From contig NZ_CP107917.1 of assembly GCF_036014175.1 (NCBI RefSeq), positions 1,240,001 to 1,304,000 of the forward strand: a DNA stretch of 64,000 nt, written 5' to 3'. Positions within the stretch are counted from its first letter, which is position 1. The number at the start of each line of letters is the position of its first letter. This DNA is from Streptomyces sp. NBC_00443 (lineage in GTDB: Bacteria; Actinomycetota; Actinomycetes; Streptomycetales; Streptomycetaceae). The notes under the pieces were generated by a model. It was not told the DNA's origin, did no database searches, and worked only from the letters and a program-made list of their open reading frames with translations. Position numbers and translations under genes: made by a program. Positions 8,857-17,195 of this stretch are shown piece after piece.

Positions 8857-9752
8857 CCCTCTCCTCGCAGAGTCACGCCCACCTCGCGCAGCAGCTGGAG
8901 CTTGCTGGCCTTGGGCGGGCCGGGAAGTACGTCGTATTCGGCGGCGGCGATCGCACGGACCGCCGCCCTTCCCCCGGCCACGAATCCCGCCAGCAGCAGC
9001 TTGAGCCTGCCGTGGACGCTACCCACCAGGGGGGTGCCTTCATTCAGGAGGTCCAGAGCGCGTTCGGCTTCGTATGCAACCAGGGCGCGCACCGATGCGC
9101 CTGCTGTTTTTGCCGCCAGATCGGTTTCCTGGACGTGAAAACGCTTCATGTCCTGCGCGGGCAGATAAATCCGGTCACGGCCGAGATCCTCGGCGACGTC
9201 CTGGAGGTGCTCGACGAGCTGCAGCGCGGTGCACACCGCGTCGGAACGGCGGATCCGCTCGGGCGTCCCGGTGCCGGTGACGGCGAGGACGAGCCGGCCG
9301 ACGGGGTTGGCCGACAGTTCGCAGTAGGCAAGGAGATCGTCGTAGGTCTCGTACCGCCCGACGAGCTGGTCCTGGCGGTTCGCGGCGATCAGGCCGAGGA
9401 AGGGCGCGGGGGTCAGTGAGCGGCGGCGGACGGTGTACTGCAGGCGGCGCAGCAGGGGGTGGCCGGGGGTGCCGTCGAAGACCCGGCGCAGGTCGGCCTC
9501 GAAGGCGTCGAGGAGCGCGAGCCGGTCCTCGGCCTCCTTGGGCGACACGCCGAGCAGACGGGCGTCGGCGCCGCCGGGAGCGAGATCGCCGTCGCCGATG
9601 TCGTCCACGAGGCGGGCGAAGCCGTACACGGCCATGAGGTCGGTCCGCCAGGCCTTGGGCAGGAAGAACGGCGCCACGGGGAAGTTCTCCGCGGCGGCCT
9701 TGTCGAGTGTGTCGCGCTCCGGTTCACCTGGACGCGCGGATTTTCCCGTCAC
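8853..9752 (-). CDS. hpnC: hydroxysqualene synthase HpnC
   Basis: HpnC converts presqualene diphosphate to hydroxysqualene and is a paralogue of HpnD. It shows VDDIGD at residues 49-54 and a second acidic motif, HLQDVAEDLGRDR, near residue 180. I chose the GTG at 9752 (299 aa), which begins VTGKSARPGEPER. The frame stays open to an ATG at 9782, but neither start has a strong ribosome-binding site, and the extra residues (MCRPCAGQST) look atypical. This is the first gene of the hopanoid operon, and the 388 nt upstream should hold its promoter. Confidence 0.92.
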   Translation of the reverse strand: MTGKSARPGEPERDTLDKAAAENFPVAPFFLPKAWRTDLMAVYGFARLVDDIGDGDLAPGGADARLLGVSPKEAEDRLALLDAFEADLRRVFDGTPGHPLLRRLQYTVRRRSLTPAPFLGLIAANRQDQLVGRYETYDDLLAYCELSANPVGRLVLAVTGTGTPERIRRSDAVCTALQLVEHLQDVAEDLGRDRIYLPAQDMKRFHVQETDLAAKTAGASVRALVAYEAERALDLLNEGTPLVGSVHGRLKLLLAGFVAGGRAAVRAIAAAEYDVLPGPPKASKLQLLREVGVTLRGEG

Positions 9753-10140
9753 CGTGGACTGCCCGGCGCAAGGACGGCACATGCTGCGTGGAGCTGGGGA
9801 GTTTCCGTAGCCATTGCCGTCACATCTCCCGTTCTACACCGCAGACCCAATGCGCACTATTTCGGACACGCCGCCCGGACGTCCGCGCCGCAGCCCGGAG
9901 AGAGGGGTGCCGTGCCTTATCGCCCTACTTGCCGCGTTTCGGTACCGGTACAGCTTACGTTGTACAACGGTGCGGGGCCCGTGGGGGTGTCCTGCACATC
10001 ACAACAACACACCGATTGGCGTCAAGCTTCCCAGGACCAGGCGAAGTTGACGTTTCCTTTGCAGACGCGGGGCCCCGCCGGGGCAGTTCCGGCGGGGCCC
10101 GGTCAAGCTTGGTGGGCCGCTCGGCCCATGTCCGGGTGGA
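9753..10140. other. intergenic region upstream of the hopanoid operon
   Basis: 388 nt lie between the hpnC start and the end of the exporter ATPase gene. No convincing ORF is present. It holds a strong hairpin at 10068-10102 (listed separately) and two perfect palindromes, GTACCGGTAC at 9942-9951 and CGTTGTACAACG at 9958-9969, about 190-215 nt upstream of hpnC. A 9-base repeat GTCAAGCTT occurs at 10021 and 10102. I could not identify a clear -10/-35 pair for the minus-strand operon. Confidence 0.6.
10068..10102 (-). terminator. hairpin terminator after the ABC exporter operon
   Basis: The inverted repeat has arms 10068-10081 and 10089-10102 (14 nt with one mismatch) around a 7-nt loop. It lies 38 nt after the stop codon of the ATPase gene on the minus strand. 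There is no U-run, as is usual in Streptomyces. It probably insulates the exporter operon from the hopanoid operon. Confidence 0.75.
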
Positions 10141-10935
10141 CTACTTGCCCGTGAACTTCTCGTACTCCTTGAGGACCTCGTCCGTCGGTCCGTCCATGCG
10201 CAGCTCGCCACGTTCCAGCCACAGGACGCGGTTGCAGGTGTCGCGGATCGACTTGTTGTTGTGACTGACGAGAAACACGGTGCCGGCTTCCTTGCGCAGC
10301 TCGCGGATGCGTTCCTCGGAGCGCTTCTGGAACTTGCGGTCGCCGGTGGCCAGCGCCTCGTCGATCATGAGGACGTCGTGGTCCTTGGCCGCGGCGATGG
10401 AGAAGCGCAGCCGGGCCGCCATGCCGGAGGAGTAGGTGCGCATCGGCAGGGTGATGAAGTCGCCCTTCTCGTTGATGCCCGAGAAGTCGACGATCTGCTG
10501 GTAGCGCTCCTTGATCTGCTCGCGGGACATGCCCATGGCGAGCCCGCCCAATATGACGTTGCGCTCGCCGGTGAGGTCGTTCATCAGTGCCGCGTTCACG
10601 CCCAGCAGCGAGGGCTGGCCGTCGGTGTAGACCTTGCCCTTCTCGGGCGGGAGCAGGCCGGCGATGGCGCGCAGCAGGGTGGACTTGCCGGAGCCGTTGG
10701 AGCCGATCAGGCCGATGGCCTCGCCGCGGTAGGCGACGAAGGAGACGCCGCGGACCGCGTGCACCTTGCGCACGCCCCGCGCCGCGTCGTCGGAGCCCCT
10801 CTTGAGGATGCGGCTGAGTGCGGCGGTGGCGCTGCCCTTGCCTGTCTTGGCGCCGTTGACGCGGTAGACGATGTGCAGCTCGTCCGCGATGACGGTGGGG
10901 ATGTGGGAATCCGTCCTCTGTTCAGCCACGGCCAT
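10141..10935 (-). CDS. ABC transporter ATP-binding protein, TagH/Wzt type (surface polymer export)
   Basis: This is the ATPase of a polysaccharide/teichoic-acid-type exporter, acting at the inner face of the membrane with the permease encoded just upstream. The product is 264 aa. Walker A is GSNGSGKST (residues 78-86), the signature is YSSGM (about 168) and Walker B is VLMIDEAL followed by a GDRKF stretch typical of this subfamily. There is no long C-terminal carbohydrate-binding domain, so it is the short TagH/RfbB-like form. The ATG at 10935 overlaps the permease gene by 14 nt, and GGAGGAG precedes it within the permease end. It is the last gene of the seven-gene operon. Confidence 0.93.
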   Translation of the reverse strand: MAVAEQRTDSHIPTVIADELHIVYRVNGAKTGKGSATAALSRILKRGSDDAARGVRKVHAVRGVSFVAYRGEAIGLIGSNGSGKSTLLRAIAGLLPPEKGKVYTDGQPSLLGVNAALMNDLTGERNVILGGLAMGMSREQIKERYQQIVDFSGINEKGDFITLPMRTYSSGMAARLRFSIAAAKDHDVLMIDEALATGDRKFQKRSEERIRELRKEAGTVFLVSHNNKSIRDTCNRVLWLERGELRMDGPTDEVLKEYEKFTGK

Positions 10936-11851
10936 ACCTCTCCTCCGCCTTCCAGAAGTACACGAAGCCGCCGACGGCCACCAGCATGGCCCAGCCGAGC
11001 GCGACCGCCCAGACGTGGTCGGGCAGGTTCGAGGAGCCGTAGCCGTCGATGAGGGCGAAGCGCATCAGGTCCATGTAGACGGCGGCCGGGTTCCACTGCA
11101 GGACGGTCGCGATCCACTCCGGCTTGCCCTTGAGCATGATCGGGATGGAGAACATCACGCCGGACGCGTACATCCACGTACGCATCACGAACGGCATCAG
11201 CTGCGCCAGGTCCGGGGTCTTCGAGCCCGCCCGGGCCATGATCATCGCGAGGCCGGTGTTGAAGAGGAACTGCAGGACGAGCACCGGCACGATCAGCAAC
11301 CAGGACATCGCCGGGTAGCTGCCGAAGCCCAGGGCCACGGCGAACAGCACGATCATCGAGTACAGCAGCTGCTGGAGCTGCTGGAGCGCGAAGGAGATCG
11401 GCAGTGAGGCGCGCGGGAAGTGCAGCGCGCGGACCAGGCCGAGGTTGCCGGAGATCGCGCGTACGCCCGCCATCACCGAGCTCTGCGTGAAGGTGAAGAC
11501 GAAGACGCCCGTGACCAGGAACGGGATGTACACCTCACGGGACATGCCGCGGTCGGCCTGGAGGATCAGGCCGAAGACAAGGAAGTACACGGCCGCGTTC
11601 AGCAGCGGGGTGGCCACCTGCCAGAGCTGGCCGAGCTTCGCCTGGCTGTACTGCGCGGTCAGCTTCGCCCGCGAGAACGCGAGGATGAAGTGCCGCCGGT
11701 CCCAGAGCTGACGGACGTACTCGAACAGCGAGGGGCGGGCGCCGCTCACGGACAGCCCGTACTTGGCGGCCAGCGCGGCCGCCGTGAGTCCCTCGTCGGG
11801 CGACGGAGGCGCGCTCACCGCGACTGAGCCGTCGTGCGTTGTCTCACTCAC
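10922..11851 (-). CDS. ABC transporter permease, TagG/Wzm type
   Basis: This integral membrane half of the ABC-2 exporter is 309 aa. An N-terminal cytoplasmic stretch (about 1-75, ending ...YSQAKLGQLWQV, the conserved interface before TM1) is followed by six hydrophobic segments between about 80 and 300. It is paired with the downstream ATPase. The start is a GTG at 11851 with only a weak ribosome-binding site, and about 100 nt separate it from the glycosyltransferase gene upstream. Substrate is not readable from sequence. The neighbouring CDP-alcohol phosphotransferases and GT2 suggest a phosphodiester-linked glycan or glycolipid. Confidence 0.92.
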   Translation of the reverse strand: MSETTHDGSVAVSAPPSPDEGLTAAALAAKYGLSVSGARPSLFEYVRQLWDRRHFILAFSRAKLTAQYSQAKLGQLWQVATPLLNAAVYFLVFGLILQADRGMSREVYIPFLVTGVFVFTFTQSSVMAGVRAISGNLGLVRALHFPRASLPISFALQQLQQLLYSMIVLFAVALGFGSYPAMSWLLIVPVLVLQFLFNTGLAMIMARAGSKTPDLAQLMPFVMRTWMYASGVMFSIPIMLKGKPEWIATVLQWNPAAVYMDLMRFALIDGYGSSNLPDHVWAVALGWAMLVAVGGFVYFWKAEERYGRG

Positions 11852-11950
11852 CAGTTGAAACTTTCGTCTTCGAGATGCGCAGCCTGTGCGGGCATGGCAT
11901 GAACCTGGGGCCGGGGTACGGTCCGGTGGCTGCTCTCAGGGTCGAGCTTG

Positions 11951-12835
11951 TCAGATGACGGGAGGTCGGCCCAGTCGGGTCAGCCGCCACACCGTACGCC
12001 ACTTCATGGGCCTGCGGGGACCGCATGAAGTGGTCCAGCCTTCCCGGAATCCGCCGAACCATGCCCGCAGGGCGGGGCGGGAGGGGCGGCGGGCCAGGGT
12101 CAGCAGCATCCAGACGCCCAGATAGACCGGGACAAGGGGCGCGGGGAGGTTGCGGCGGGCCAGCCAGACGCGGTTGCGGGCGACCATGCGGTGGTAGACC
12201 GCGTGCCGCGAGGGCGCGGTCGTGGGGTGGTACAGCACCATGTCGGACCGGTAGTCGATCATCCAGCCCGCGTCGAGGGCCCGCCATGCCAGGTCGGTTT
12301 CCTCGTGCGCGTAGAAAAATTCGTCCGGCAGCCCGCCGACTTCGGCGAAGACCTGGGTGCGGACGGCGTTGGCGCCGCCGAGGAAGGTGGTGACCCGGGA
12401 GGAGCGCATCGGGTCGGAGGCGCGCAGCCGGGGGACGTGCCGGCGCTGGGTGACGCCGTTGTCCGGGTCGGCGATGCGGAAGCTGATGATGCCGAGCTGC
12501 GGGTCGGCAGCGAACGCTTCGCGGCACAGCTCGGCGGTGTCGTGGTGGGCGAGGAGACCGTCGTCGTCGAGGAAGAGCAATATGTCGACATCGTGACCAC
12601 TGGGGCCGAAGGCCTCGATGCCGACGTTGCGGCCGCCGGGAATGCCGAGGTTCTCCGGCAGCTCGATCGTCCGGACGCCTTCGGGGACGTCCGGGACCGG
12701 GGAGCCGTTGCCGACGACGACGACCTCGACCCGGTCGCCGTCCTGCTTGGCGACGGAGTCGAGGAGGGCGCGCAGTTCGTCGGGGCGGTTGCCCATCGTG
12801 ATGATCACCGCGCCGACCTTCATCGGCGCGCTCAC
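11951..12835 (-). CDS. GT2-family glycosyltransferase
   Basis: This 294-aa enzyme has an N-terminal GT-A fold. It begins with a typical strand (VGAVIITMGNRPDEL) and has a DDDG metal/nucleotide motif near residue 95 (ILLFLDDDG), an NLGIPGGRNVGI loop and a HEETDLAWR acidic catalytic region near 190-200. It resembles rhamnosyl/galactosyl transferases of surface polymers, but the sugar and acceptor cannot be assigned. I used the GTG at 12835, which overlaps the preceding stop by 4 nt (GTGA). An ATG four codons later (12823) is the alternative. It belongs to the exporter operon. Confidence 0.9.
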   Translation of the reverse strand: MSAPMKVGAVIITMGNRPDELRALLDSVAKQDGDRVEVVVVGNGSPVPDVPEGVRTIELPENLGIPGGRNVGIEAFGPSGHDVDILLFLDDDGLLAHHDTAELCREAFAADPQLGIISFRIADPDNGVTQRRHVPRLRASDPMRSSRVTTFLGGANAVRTQVFAEVGGLPDEFFYAHEETDLAWRALDAGWMIDYRSDMVLYHPTTAPSRHAVYHRMVARNRVWLARRNLPAPLVPVYLGVWMLLTLARRPSRPALRAWFGGFREGWTTSCGPRRPMKWRTVWRLTRLGRPPVI

Positions 12836-13611
12836 TTCAGCCTGCTCGACGCGAGGATGGACACGAGGTGCAGCACGGTCTGCAGCAGCGCGATGCCGGC
12901 CAGCACCGCGACGCCGAGCCGGGAGAAGAACAGGTCGCCGCGAATCTGGTCGACGATCGCCAGGACCAGGATCAGCAGGGACGCCTCGATACCGAGGACG
13001 AGACGGTGGAACTTGAGGGCACCGGCGGCCTTGCGAGCCAGCGCCATGCCGGAGGAGCGCATCTCGGACGCGGCCTCCTGGACCGGCGGCTTCCCGGCCT
13101 GGTGCCGGGCGACTCCGACGAGGTCGGTCTCGGCCTTGATCAGGATGGCGCCGAGGGCGGCCAGGGTGCCGAGGAAGGCCCACAGCCAGTCGATACGGCC
13201 GCTGCCCCACAGGTCGGCCGCACGCAGGCCGAAACCGACGAGCACCGCGGCGTCGGTGAGGTAGGCGCCGACGCGGTCGAGGTAGACCCCGCCCAGGGAG
13301 TACTGCTTCTTCCAGCGCGCGATCTCGCCGTCGACGCAGTCCAGCAGCAGGTAGAGCTGGACCATGACCACGCCGAGCACGGCCCCCGGGATCCCCGGCA
13401 CGAGAAGTGCCGGGGCCGCGAGGACGCCGCATACGGTCATCAGGTATGTGAGCTGGTTGGGCGTGACCCTGGTGTTCACCAGGTAGCGGTCGACCCGCAG
13501 GGACACCTCGCGCATGTAGAGGCGTCCCATCCAGTGCTCACCGCTGCGCCTGTCCTTCACCCCCGCGGGGTGAACGACGGGGCGGAGTTCAGCTACCGAT
13601 GGCCTTGACAT
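12832..13611 (-). CDS. CDP-alcohol phosphatidyltransferase family protein with incomplete active-site motif
   Basis: This is an integral membrane protein of 259 aa with about six hydrophobic segments. The family motif D-xx-DG-xx-AR-x8-G-xxx-D-xxx-D is present as D91, D94-G95, A98-R99, G108 and D112. The fourth Asp, normally the catalytic base, is Ala at 116 (LDRVGAY); an Asp does occur at 120. The enzyme would transfer a phospho-alcohol from a CDP donor, but with this change activity is uncertain; it could be a partner of the second family member upstream or use Asp120. The ATG at 13611 overlaps the previous gene by 23 nt, and its end overlaps the glycosyltransferase. Confidence 0.88.
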   Translation of the reverse strand: MSRPSVAELRPVVHPAGVKDRRSGEHWMGRLYMREVSLRVDRYLVNTRVTPNQLTYLMTVCGVLAAPALLVPGIPGAVLGVVMVQLYLLLDCVDGEIARWKKQYSLGGVYLDRVGAYLTDAAVLVGFGLRAADLWGSGRIDWLWAFLGTLAALGAILIKAETDLVGVARHQAGKPPVQEAASEMRSSGMALARKAAGALKFHRLVLGIEASLLILVLAIVDQIRGDLFFSRLGVAVLAGIALLQTVLHLVSILASSRLK

Positions 13612-14650
13612 AGTCGGCGTAGATGTCCTTGATCTGGTCGGTTGTCAGGTCGAGGTGTTCGAGGATCGTGTAGCGGCCGGGCCTGGTCTGCGGAGCGAAC
13701 TCCACGGCGCGGACGAACTCGTCGTCCGTGAAGCCGATCTCCTCCGGCAGTACCGGCAGCCCGTGCCGGCGCAGCACCTCGGCCATGTAGGCCGACTCCT
13801 CGTGAGCTCCGCGCAGGTACATCGCGAAGGCCGCGCCCAGTCCGCACTGCTCGCCGTGGGCGGCGGCGCGCCTCGGGAACAGCAGGTCGAAGGCGTGGTT
13901 GATCTCGTGGCACGCGCCGGAGGACGGGCGGGAGTCGCCCGACACCGACATGGCGATACCGCTGAGCACCAGGGCCTCCGCCAGCACCTGGAGGAAGTCG
14001 GTGTCCCCGATGCCGCCGGGGTGGCGCAGCACCGCCTCGCCGGCCTGCCGGGCGATCGCCGCCGCGAGGCCGTCGATCTTCTCGCCCTTGACGCGGTTCG
14101 CCAGCTCCCAGTCGGCGATGGCCGAGATGTTGGAGATGGCATCGCCGATACCCGCGCGCACGAACCGCACCGGGGCATCGCGGATGACGTCCAGGTCGAT
14201 GACGACCGCGATCGGGTTCGGCACACCGTAGGAGCCGCGCCCGGCGTCGTTGTCGAGGGTGGCGACCGGCGAGCACAGACCGTCGTGCGCCAGGTTCGTC
14301 GGTACGGCGACCAGCGGCAGGCCGACGCGCGCCGAGGCGAACTTGGCGCAGTCGATGATCTTGCCGCCGCCGAGCCCGACGACCGCGTCGTAGTGGCCGG
14401 CCCTTATGGCACCGGCCAGCTGGACCGCGTCGTCGAGGGTGCCGCCGCCGACCTCGTACCAGGTGGCGCCGGGCAGCGCGGGAGCGAGGCGCTCCTTGAG
14501 CCGGGCGCCGGAGCCGTTGCTGACCGCGATGGCCAGCTTGCCGGAGTGCGAGATGCGCTCGTCGGCGAGCACACAGGCCAGGTCGTCGAGGGCACCCGGG
14601 CGGATGTCGACGACGACCGGCGAGGGGATGAGCCGGGTCAGTACAGGCAC
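13589..14650 (-). CDS. iron-containing alcohol dehydrogenase, sn-glycerol-1-phosphate dehydrogenase-like
   Basis: This 353-aa NAD(P)-dependent protein belongs to the Fe-ADH/dehydroquinate synthase superfamily, closest in look to the AraM/EgsA glycerol-1-phosphate dehydrogenase group. It shows GGGKIIDCAK (G94-K103) for nucleotide binding, and likely metal ligands in DNDAG/DGL, the CHEINHAFD histidine and the HGEQCG histidine. In this operon it could supply a reduced phospho-polyol (for example glycerol 1-phosphate) to the nucleotidyltransferase encoded just upstream. That is inference; another keto-sugar phosphate is possible. The GTG at 14650 overlaps the preceding gene by 13 nt, and its end overlaps the next gene by 23 nt. 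Confidence 0.85.
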   Translation of the reverse strand: MPVLTRLIPSPVVVDIRPGALDDLACVLADERISHSGKLAIAVSNGSGARLKERLAPALPGATWYEVGGGTLDDAVQLAGAIRAGHYDAVVGLGGGKIIDCAKFASARVGLPLVAVPTNLAHDGLCSPVATLDNDAGRGSYGVPNPIAVVIDLDVIRDAPVRFVRAGIGDAISNISAIADWELANRVKGEKIDGLAAAIARQAGEAVLRHPGGIGDTDFLQVLAEALVLSGIAMSVSGDSRPSSGACHEINHAFDLLFPRRAAAHGEQCGLGAAFAMYLRGAHEESAYMAEVLRRHGLPVLPEEIGFTDDEFVRAVEFAPQTRPGRYTILEHLDLTTDQIKDIYADYVKAIGS

Positions 14651-15390
14651 GCGATCTCCCGTCCGCGGGCGAGATCGTCGTGATTGTCGATCTCCACCCA
14701 CTTGACGTCGCCGATCGGCGCCACGTCGATGCGGAAGCCGCGGTTCACGAGCTCCTGGTAGCCGTGCTCGTAGAACTGCTGCGGGTCGGTCTCCCACACC
14801 GCCTTGAGGGCGTCGGCCAGCTCGGGGGCGGCGTCGCCCTCGATGAGGGTCACGCCGATGTACTCACCGCTCGCCTCGGCGGGGTCCATCAGCTTGGTGA
14901 TCTTCGTCATGCCCTTCTCGGGGTCGACGACGACCTTCATCTCCTCGTCGGCCAGGCTCTTCACCGTGTCCAGGGCGAGGATGATCTTCTTGCCGTCGCC
15001 GCGGGCGGCGAGCAGCGTCTTCTCGACGGAGACCGGGTGCACGGTGTCGCCGTTGGCGAGGATCACACCGTCCTTGAGGGCGTCACGGCCGCACCACAGG
15101 GAGTAGGCGTTGTTCCACTCCTCGGCCTTGTCGTTGTCGATGAGCGTGAGCTTCAGGCCGTACTTCTGCTCAAGGGCTTCCTTGCGCGCGTACACGGCCT
15201 CCTTGCGGTAGCCGACGATGACCGCGACCTCGGTCAGACCGATCTCGGCGAAGTTACCGAGGGTCAGGTCGAGAACCGTGGGTTCGCCCTCTATGCCCGC
15301 GGGCCCCACCGGCACCAGAGCCTTGGGAAGGCTGTCGGTGTAGGGGCGCAGACGCCGTCCGGCGCCGGCCGCCAGCACGAGGCCGATCAT
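14638..15390 (-). CDS. sugar/polyol-phosphate nucleotidyltransferase
   Basis: This 250-aa protein has a nucleotidyltransferase fold. It starts with the signature LAAGAGRRLRPYT...PKAL...V (residues about 5-28), has an ANGDTVHP metal-binding Asp near 115 and an EIDNHDDL element near the C-terminus. It resembles LicC-type cytidylyltransferases as well as hexose-1-phosphate types. Between CDP-alcohol phosphotransferases the most economical reading is CTP-dependent activation of an alditol or inositol phosphate. Its ATG overlaps the stop of the 602-aa phosphotransferase gene (ATGA), pointing to coupled synthesis of the two. Confidence 0.88.
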   Translation of the reverse strand: MIGLVLAAGAGRRLRPYTDSLPKALVPVGPAGIEGEPTVLDLTLGNFAEIGLTEVAVIVGYRKEAVYARKEALEQKYGLKLTLIDNDKAEEWNNAYSLWCGRDALKDGVILANGDTVHPVSVEKTLLAARGDGKKIILALDTVKSLADEEMKVVVDPEKGMTKITKLMDPAEASGEYIGVTLIEGDAAPELADALKAVWETDPQQFYEHGYQELVNRGFRIDVAPIGDVKWVEIDNHDDLARGREIACLY

Positions 15391-17195
15391 GCGGGTTCTC
15401 CTTCATCGTGTACGGCGGGTGCCCCGGAGGACACCCAGAAGCGGATGCTCTCGACGAGCACCACCAAGGCCACGGCCACGGCGAGCACCGTGAGCGCGAC
15501 GCTGAACTGCGAGGCGGAGAGCACCGCGGCGAGGACGGTGACGAGCAGCGTCCGTCCTTCGTGCCCCCCGATGGCGCGCACCAGCCAGGCCGGGGGCGCT
15601 CCGGCGTTGCCGCGGATGCGGTACACCGTGTCGTAGTGATGGTAGGCGACAGCGGCCACCAGGCCGAAAGCCGCAGGAAGGGCTCCGTTTACCTCAGCTT
15701 TGGCTGCGAGCAGCAGGACGACGCCGTACTCGGCGGCCCGGAAGAAGGGCGGGACCAGCCAGTCGAGGGCGCCCTTGAGGGGGCGGGCGACGGCCAGGGC
15801 CGAGGTGACGGCGTAGACGACGGCGCCGACGACCGCCCAGGGACCGCCGAAGCCGGGCTGCGCGGCCAGGCCGAGGAGGACGAGGCCGCCGAGGAGGGCC
15901 ACGGCGGGGGCGGCGATGCCGGGCAGCCGGCCCGCGGCGTTCTTGAAGACACCGGCGAGGCCCTGCGCGAGCGGGCCCGAGTCCGCGAGGTCGGCCAGCG
16001 CCTGGGCGGCCCGGTCGGTTCGCCGCGCCTTCCGCGTCAGCGACCGCAGCACCCGCCCCGCCGTGGTGTACGTCGCCGCGAAGGCACAGCCGACGAGCAG
16101 GACGTAGAAGGTGATGCGGGGCGTCGTGACGGCTGTGAGCACCGCGATCATCGCCCAGCGCTCGCCGATCGGCAGGACGATCATCCGGCGCACCCACACC
16201 GTCCAGCCGACGCTGTCGAGCTTGTCGGACAGTGCGGCGGTGGGGCTGGTGTTCGCGGTGGCGTCGTGGTTGGCCTCGTTGAAGGAGAAGTCGACGACGT
16301 GCCGGCAGGTCTGGAGGACCATCGCGCCGAGGGCGAGGGCCCATACGTCGTCCCCGCCTCGGGCGGCTCCCAGCGCGAGGCCGGCGTAGTAGGCGTACTC
16401 CTTGGCCCGGTCGAAGGTGGCGTCGAGCCAGGCGCCGAGCGTGGAGTACTGGAGGGAGTAGCGGGCGAGCTGGCCGTCGGTGCAGTCCAGGACGAAGGAC
16501 GCGATCAGCAGGACGCCGGCCGCGATGAACCCGCCCCGGGTGCCGGTGGCCGCGCAGCCCGCCGCGATGAGCGCGGTGATGAGGGAGGCGGTGGTGACCT
16601 GGTTGGGGGTCAGGCCCCGGCGGGCGCACCAGCGGGCGATGTAGCGGGAGTAAGGGCTGATGCAGAAGGTCGTGAAGAAGCCGTCGCGGGACTTCACGGC
16701 CGACCTCAGGCGTACGGCCTCGTCGTCGACGGCGGCGACGGCCTGCCGGGCCTCGTGGCGGGCCTGCGGGTCGGCCGGTACGGCGGCGACCAGGCTGCCG
16801 AGCTCGGGACGGTGCACGTCGGTGCCGTCGTGGTCTAGGGCGGTGACGATGCGGTCGGCGAGGCTGTCGACGGCGACGGCCGTACCGCCGCCGGCGGAGT
16901 TCTCGCGGGCCATCGCCCGGGTCAGCGCCTGGCGTCCGGCCGGCTGGGCCGTCACGGCGCCCGGGATCGCGGCGAGCGCGAAGCGGGGGTCGGTCAGGCC
17001 GAGGCGCAGCGCGTGCAGGTGACCGACGAAGCCGGCGTCGACCACGGCGACCCGCTGGTCGCCGGGCACCTGGGCGAGCAGGGTCTCGGCGTCGGCGGTG
17101 TCGGCGGCGACCCGCACGTCATAGCCGAGGGACCGCAGATCGCCCTCGATCGACGATCCGGGCACCGGCTGACCGGTGAGGATGGCGGTCGACAA
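15387..17195 (-). CDS. two-part CDP-alcohol phosphatidyltransferase with N-terminal nucleotidyltransferase-like region and C-terminal membrane domain
   Basis: The product is 602 aa. Residues about 1-160 are soluble and resemble a degenerate nucleotidyltransferase or regulatory domain, without the LAAG..R motif. Residues about 180-400 form a CDP-alcohol phosphatidyltransferase domain with a complete motif: D237, D240-G241, A244-R245, G254, D258, D262. Residues about 410-600 hold further hydrophobic helices, which I recall as a DUF5941-type domain. It is the first gene of the operon. The start is a TTG at 17195 preceded by AGGGAG, and no better ATG or GTG is near. Donor and acceptor are unknown. 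Confidence 0.85.
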   Translation of the reverse strand: MSTAILTGQPVPGSSIEGDLRSLGYDVRVAADTADAETLLAQVPGDQRVAVVDAGFVGHLHALRLGLTDPRFALAAIPGAVTAQPAGRQALTRAMARENSAGGGTAVAVDSLADRIVTALDHDGTDVHRPELGSLVAAVPADPQARHEARQAVAAVDDEAVRLRSAVKSRDGFFTTFCISPYSRYIARWCARRGLTPNQVTTASLITALIAAGCAATGTRGGFIAAGVLLIASFVLDCTDGQLARYSLQYSTLGAWLDATFDRAKEYAYYAGLALGAARGGDDVWALALGAMVLQTCRHVVDFSFNEANHDATANTSPTAALSDKLDSVGWTVWVRRMIVLPIGERWAMIAVLTAVTTPRITFYVLLVGCAFAATYTTAGRVLRSLTRKARRTDRAAQALADLADSGPLAQGLAGVFKNAAGRLPGIAAPAVALLGGLVLLGLAAQPGFGGPWAVVGAVVYAVTSALAVARPLKGALDWLVPPFFRAAEYGVVLLLAAKAEVNGALPAAFGLVAAVAYHHYDTVYRIRGNAGAPPAWLVRAIGGHEGRTLLVTVLAAVLSASQFSVALTVLAVAVALVVLVESIRFWVSSGAPAVHDEGEPA

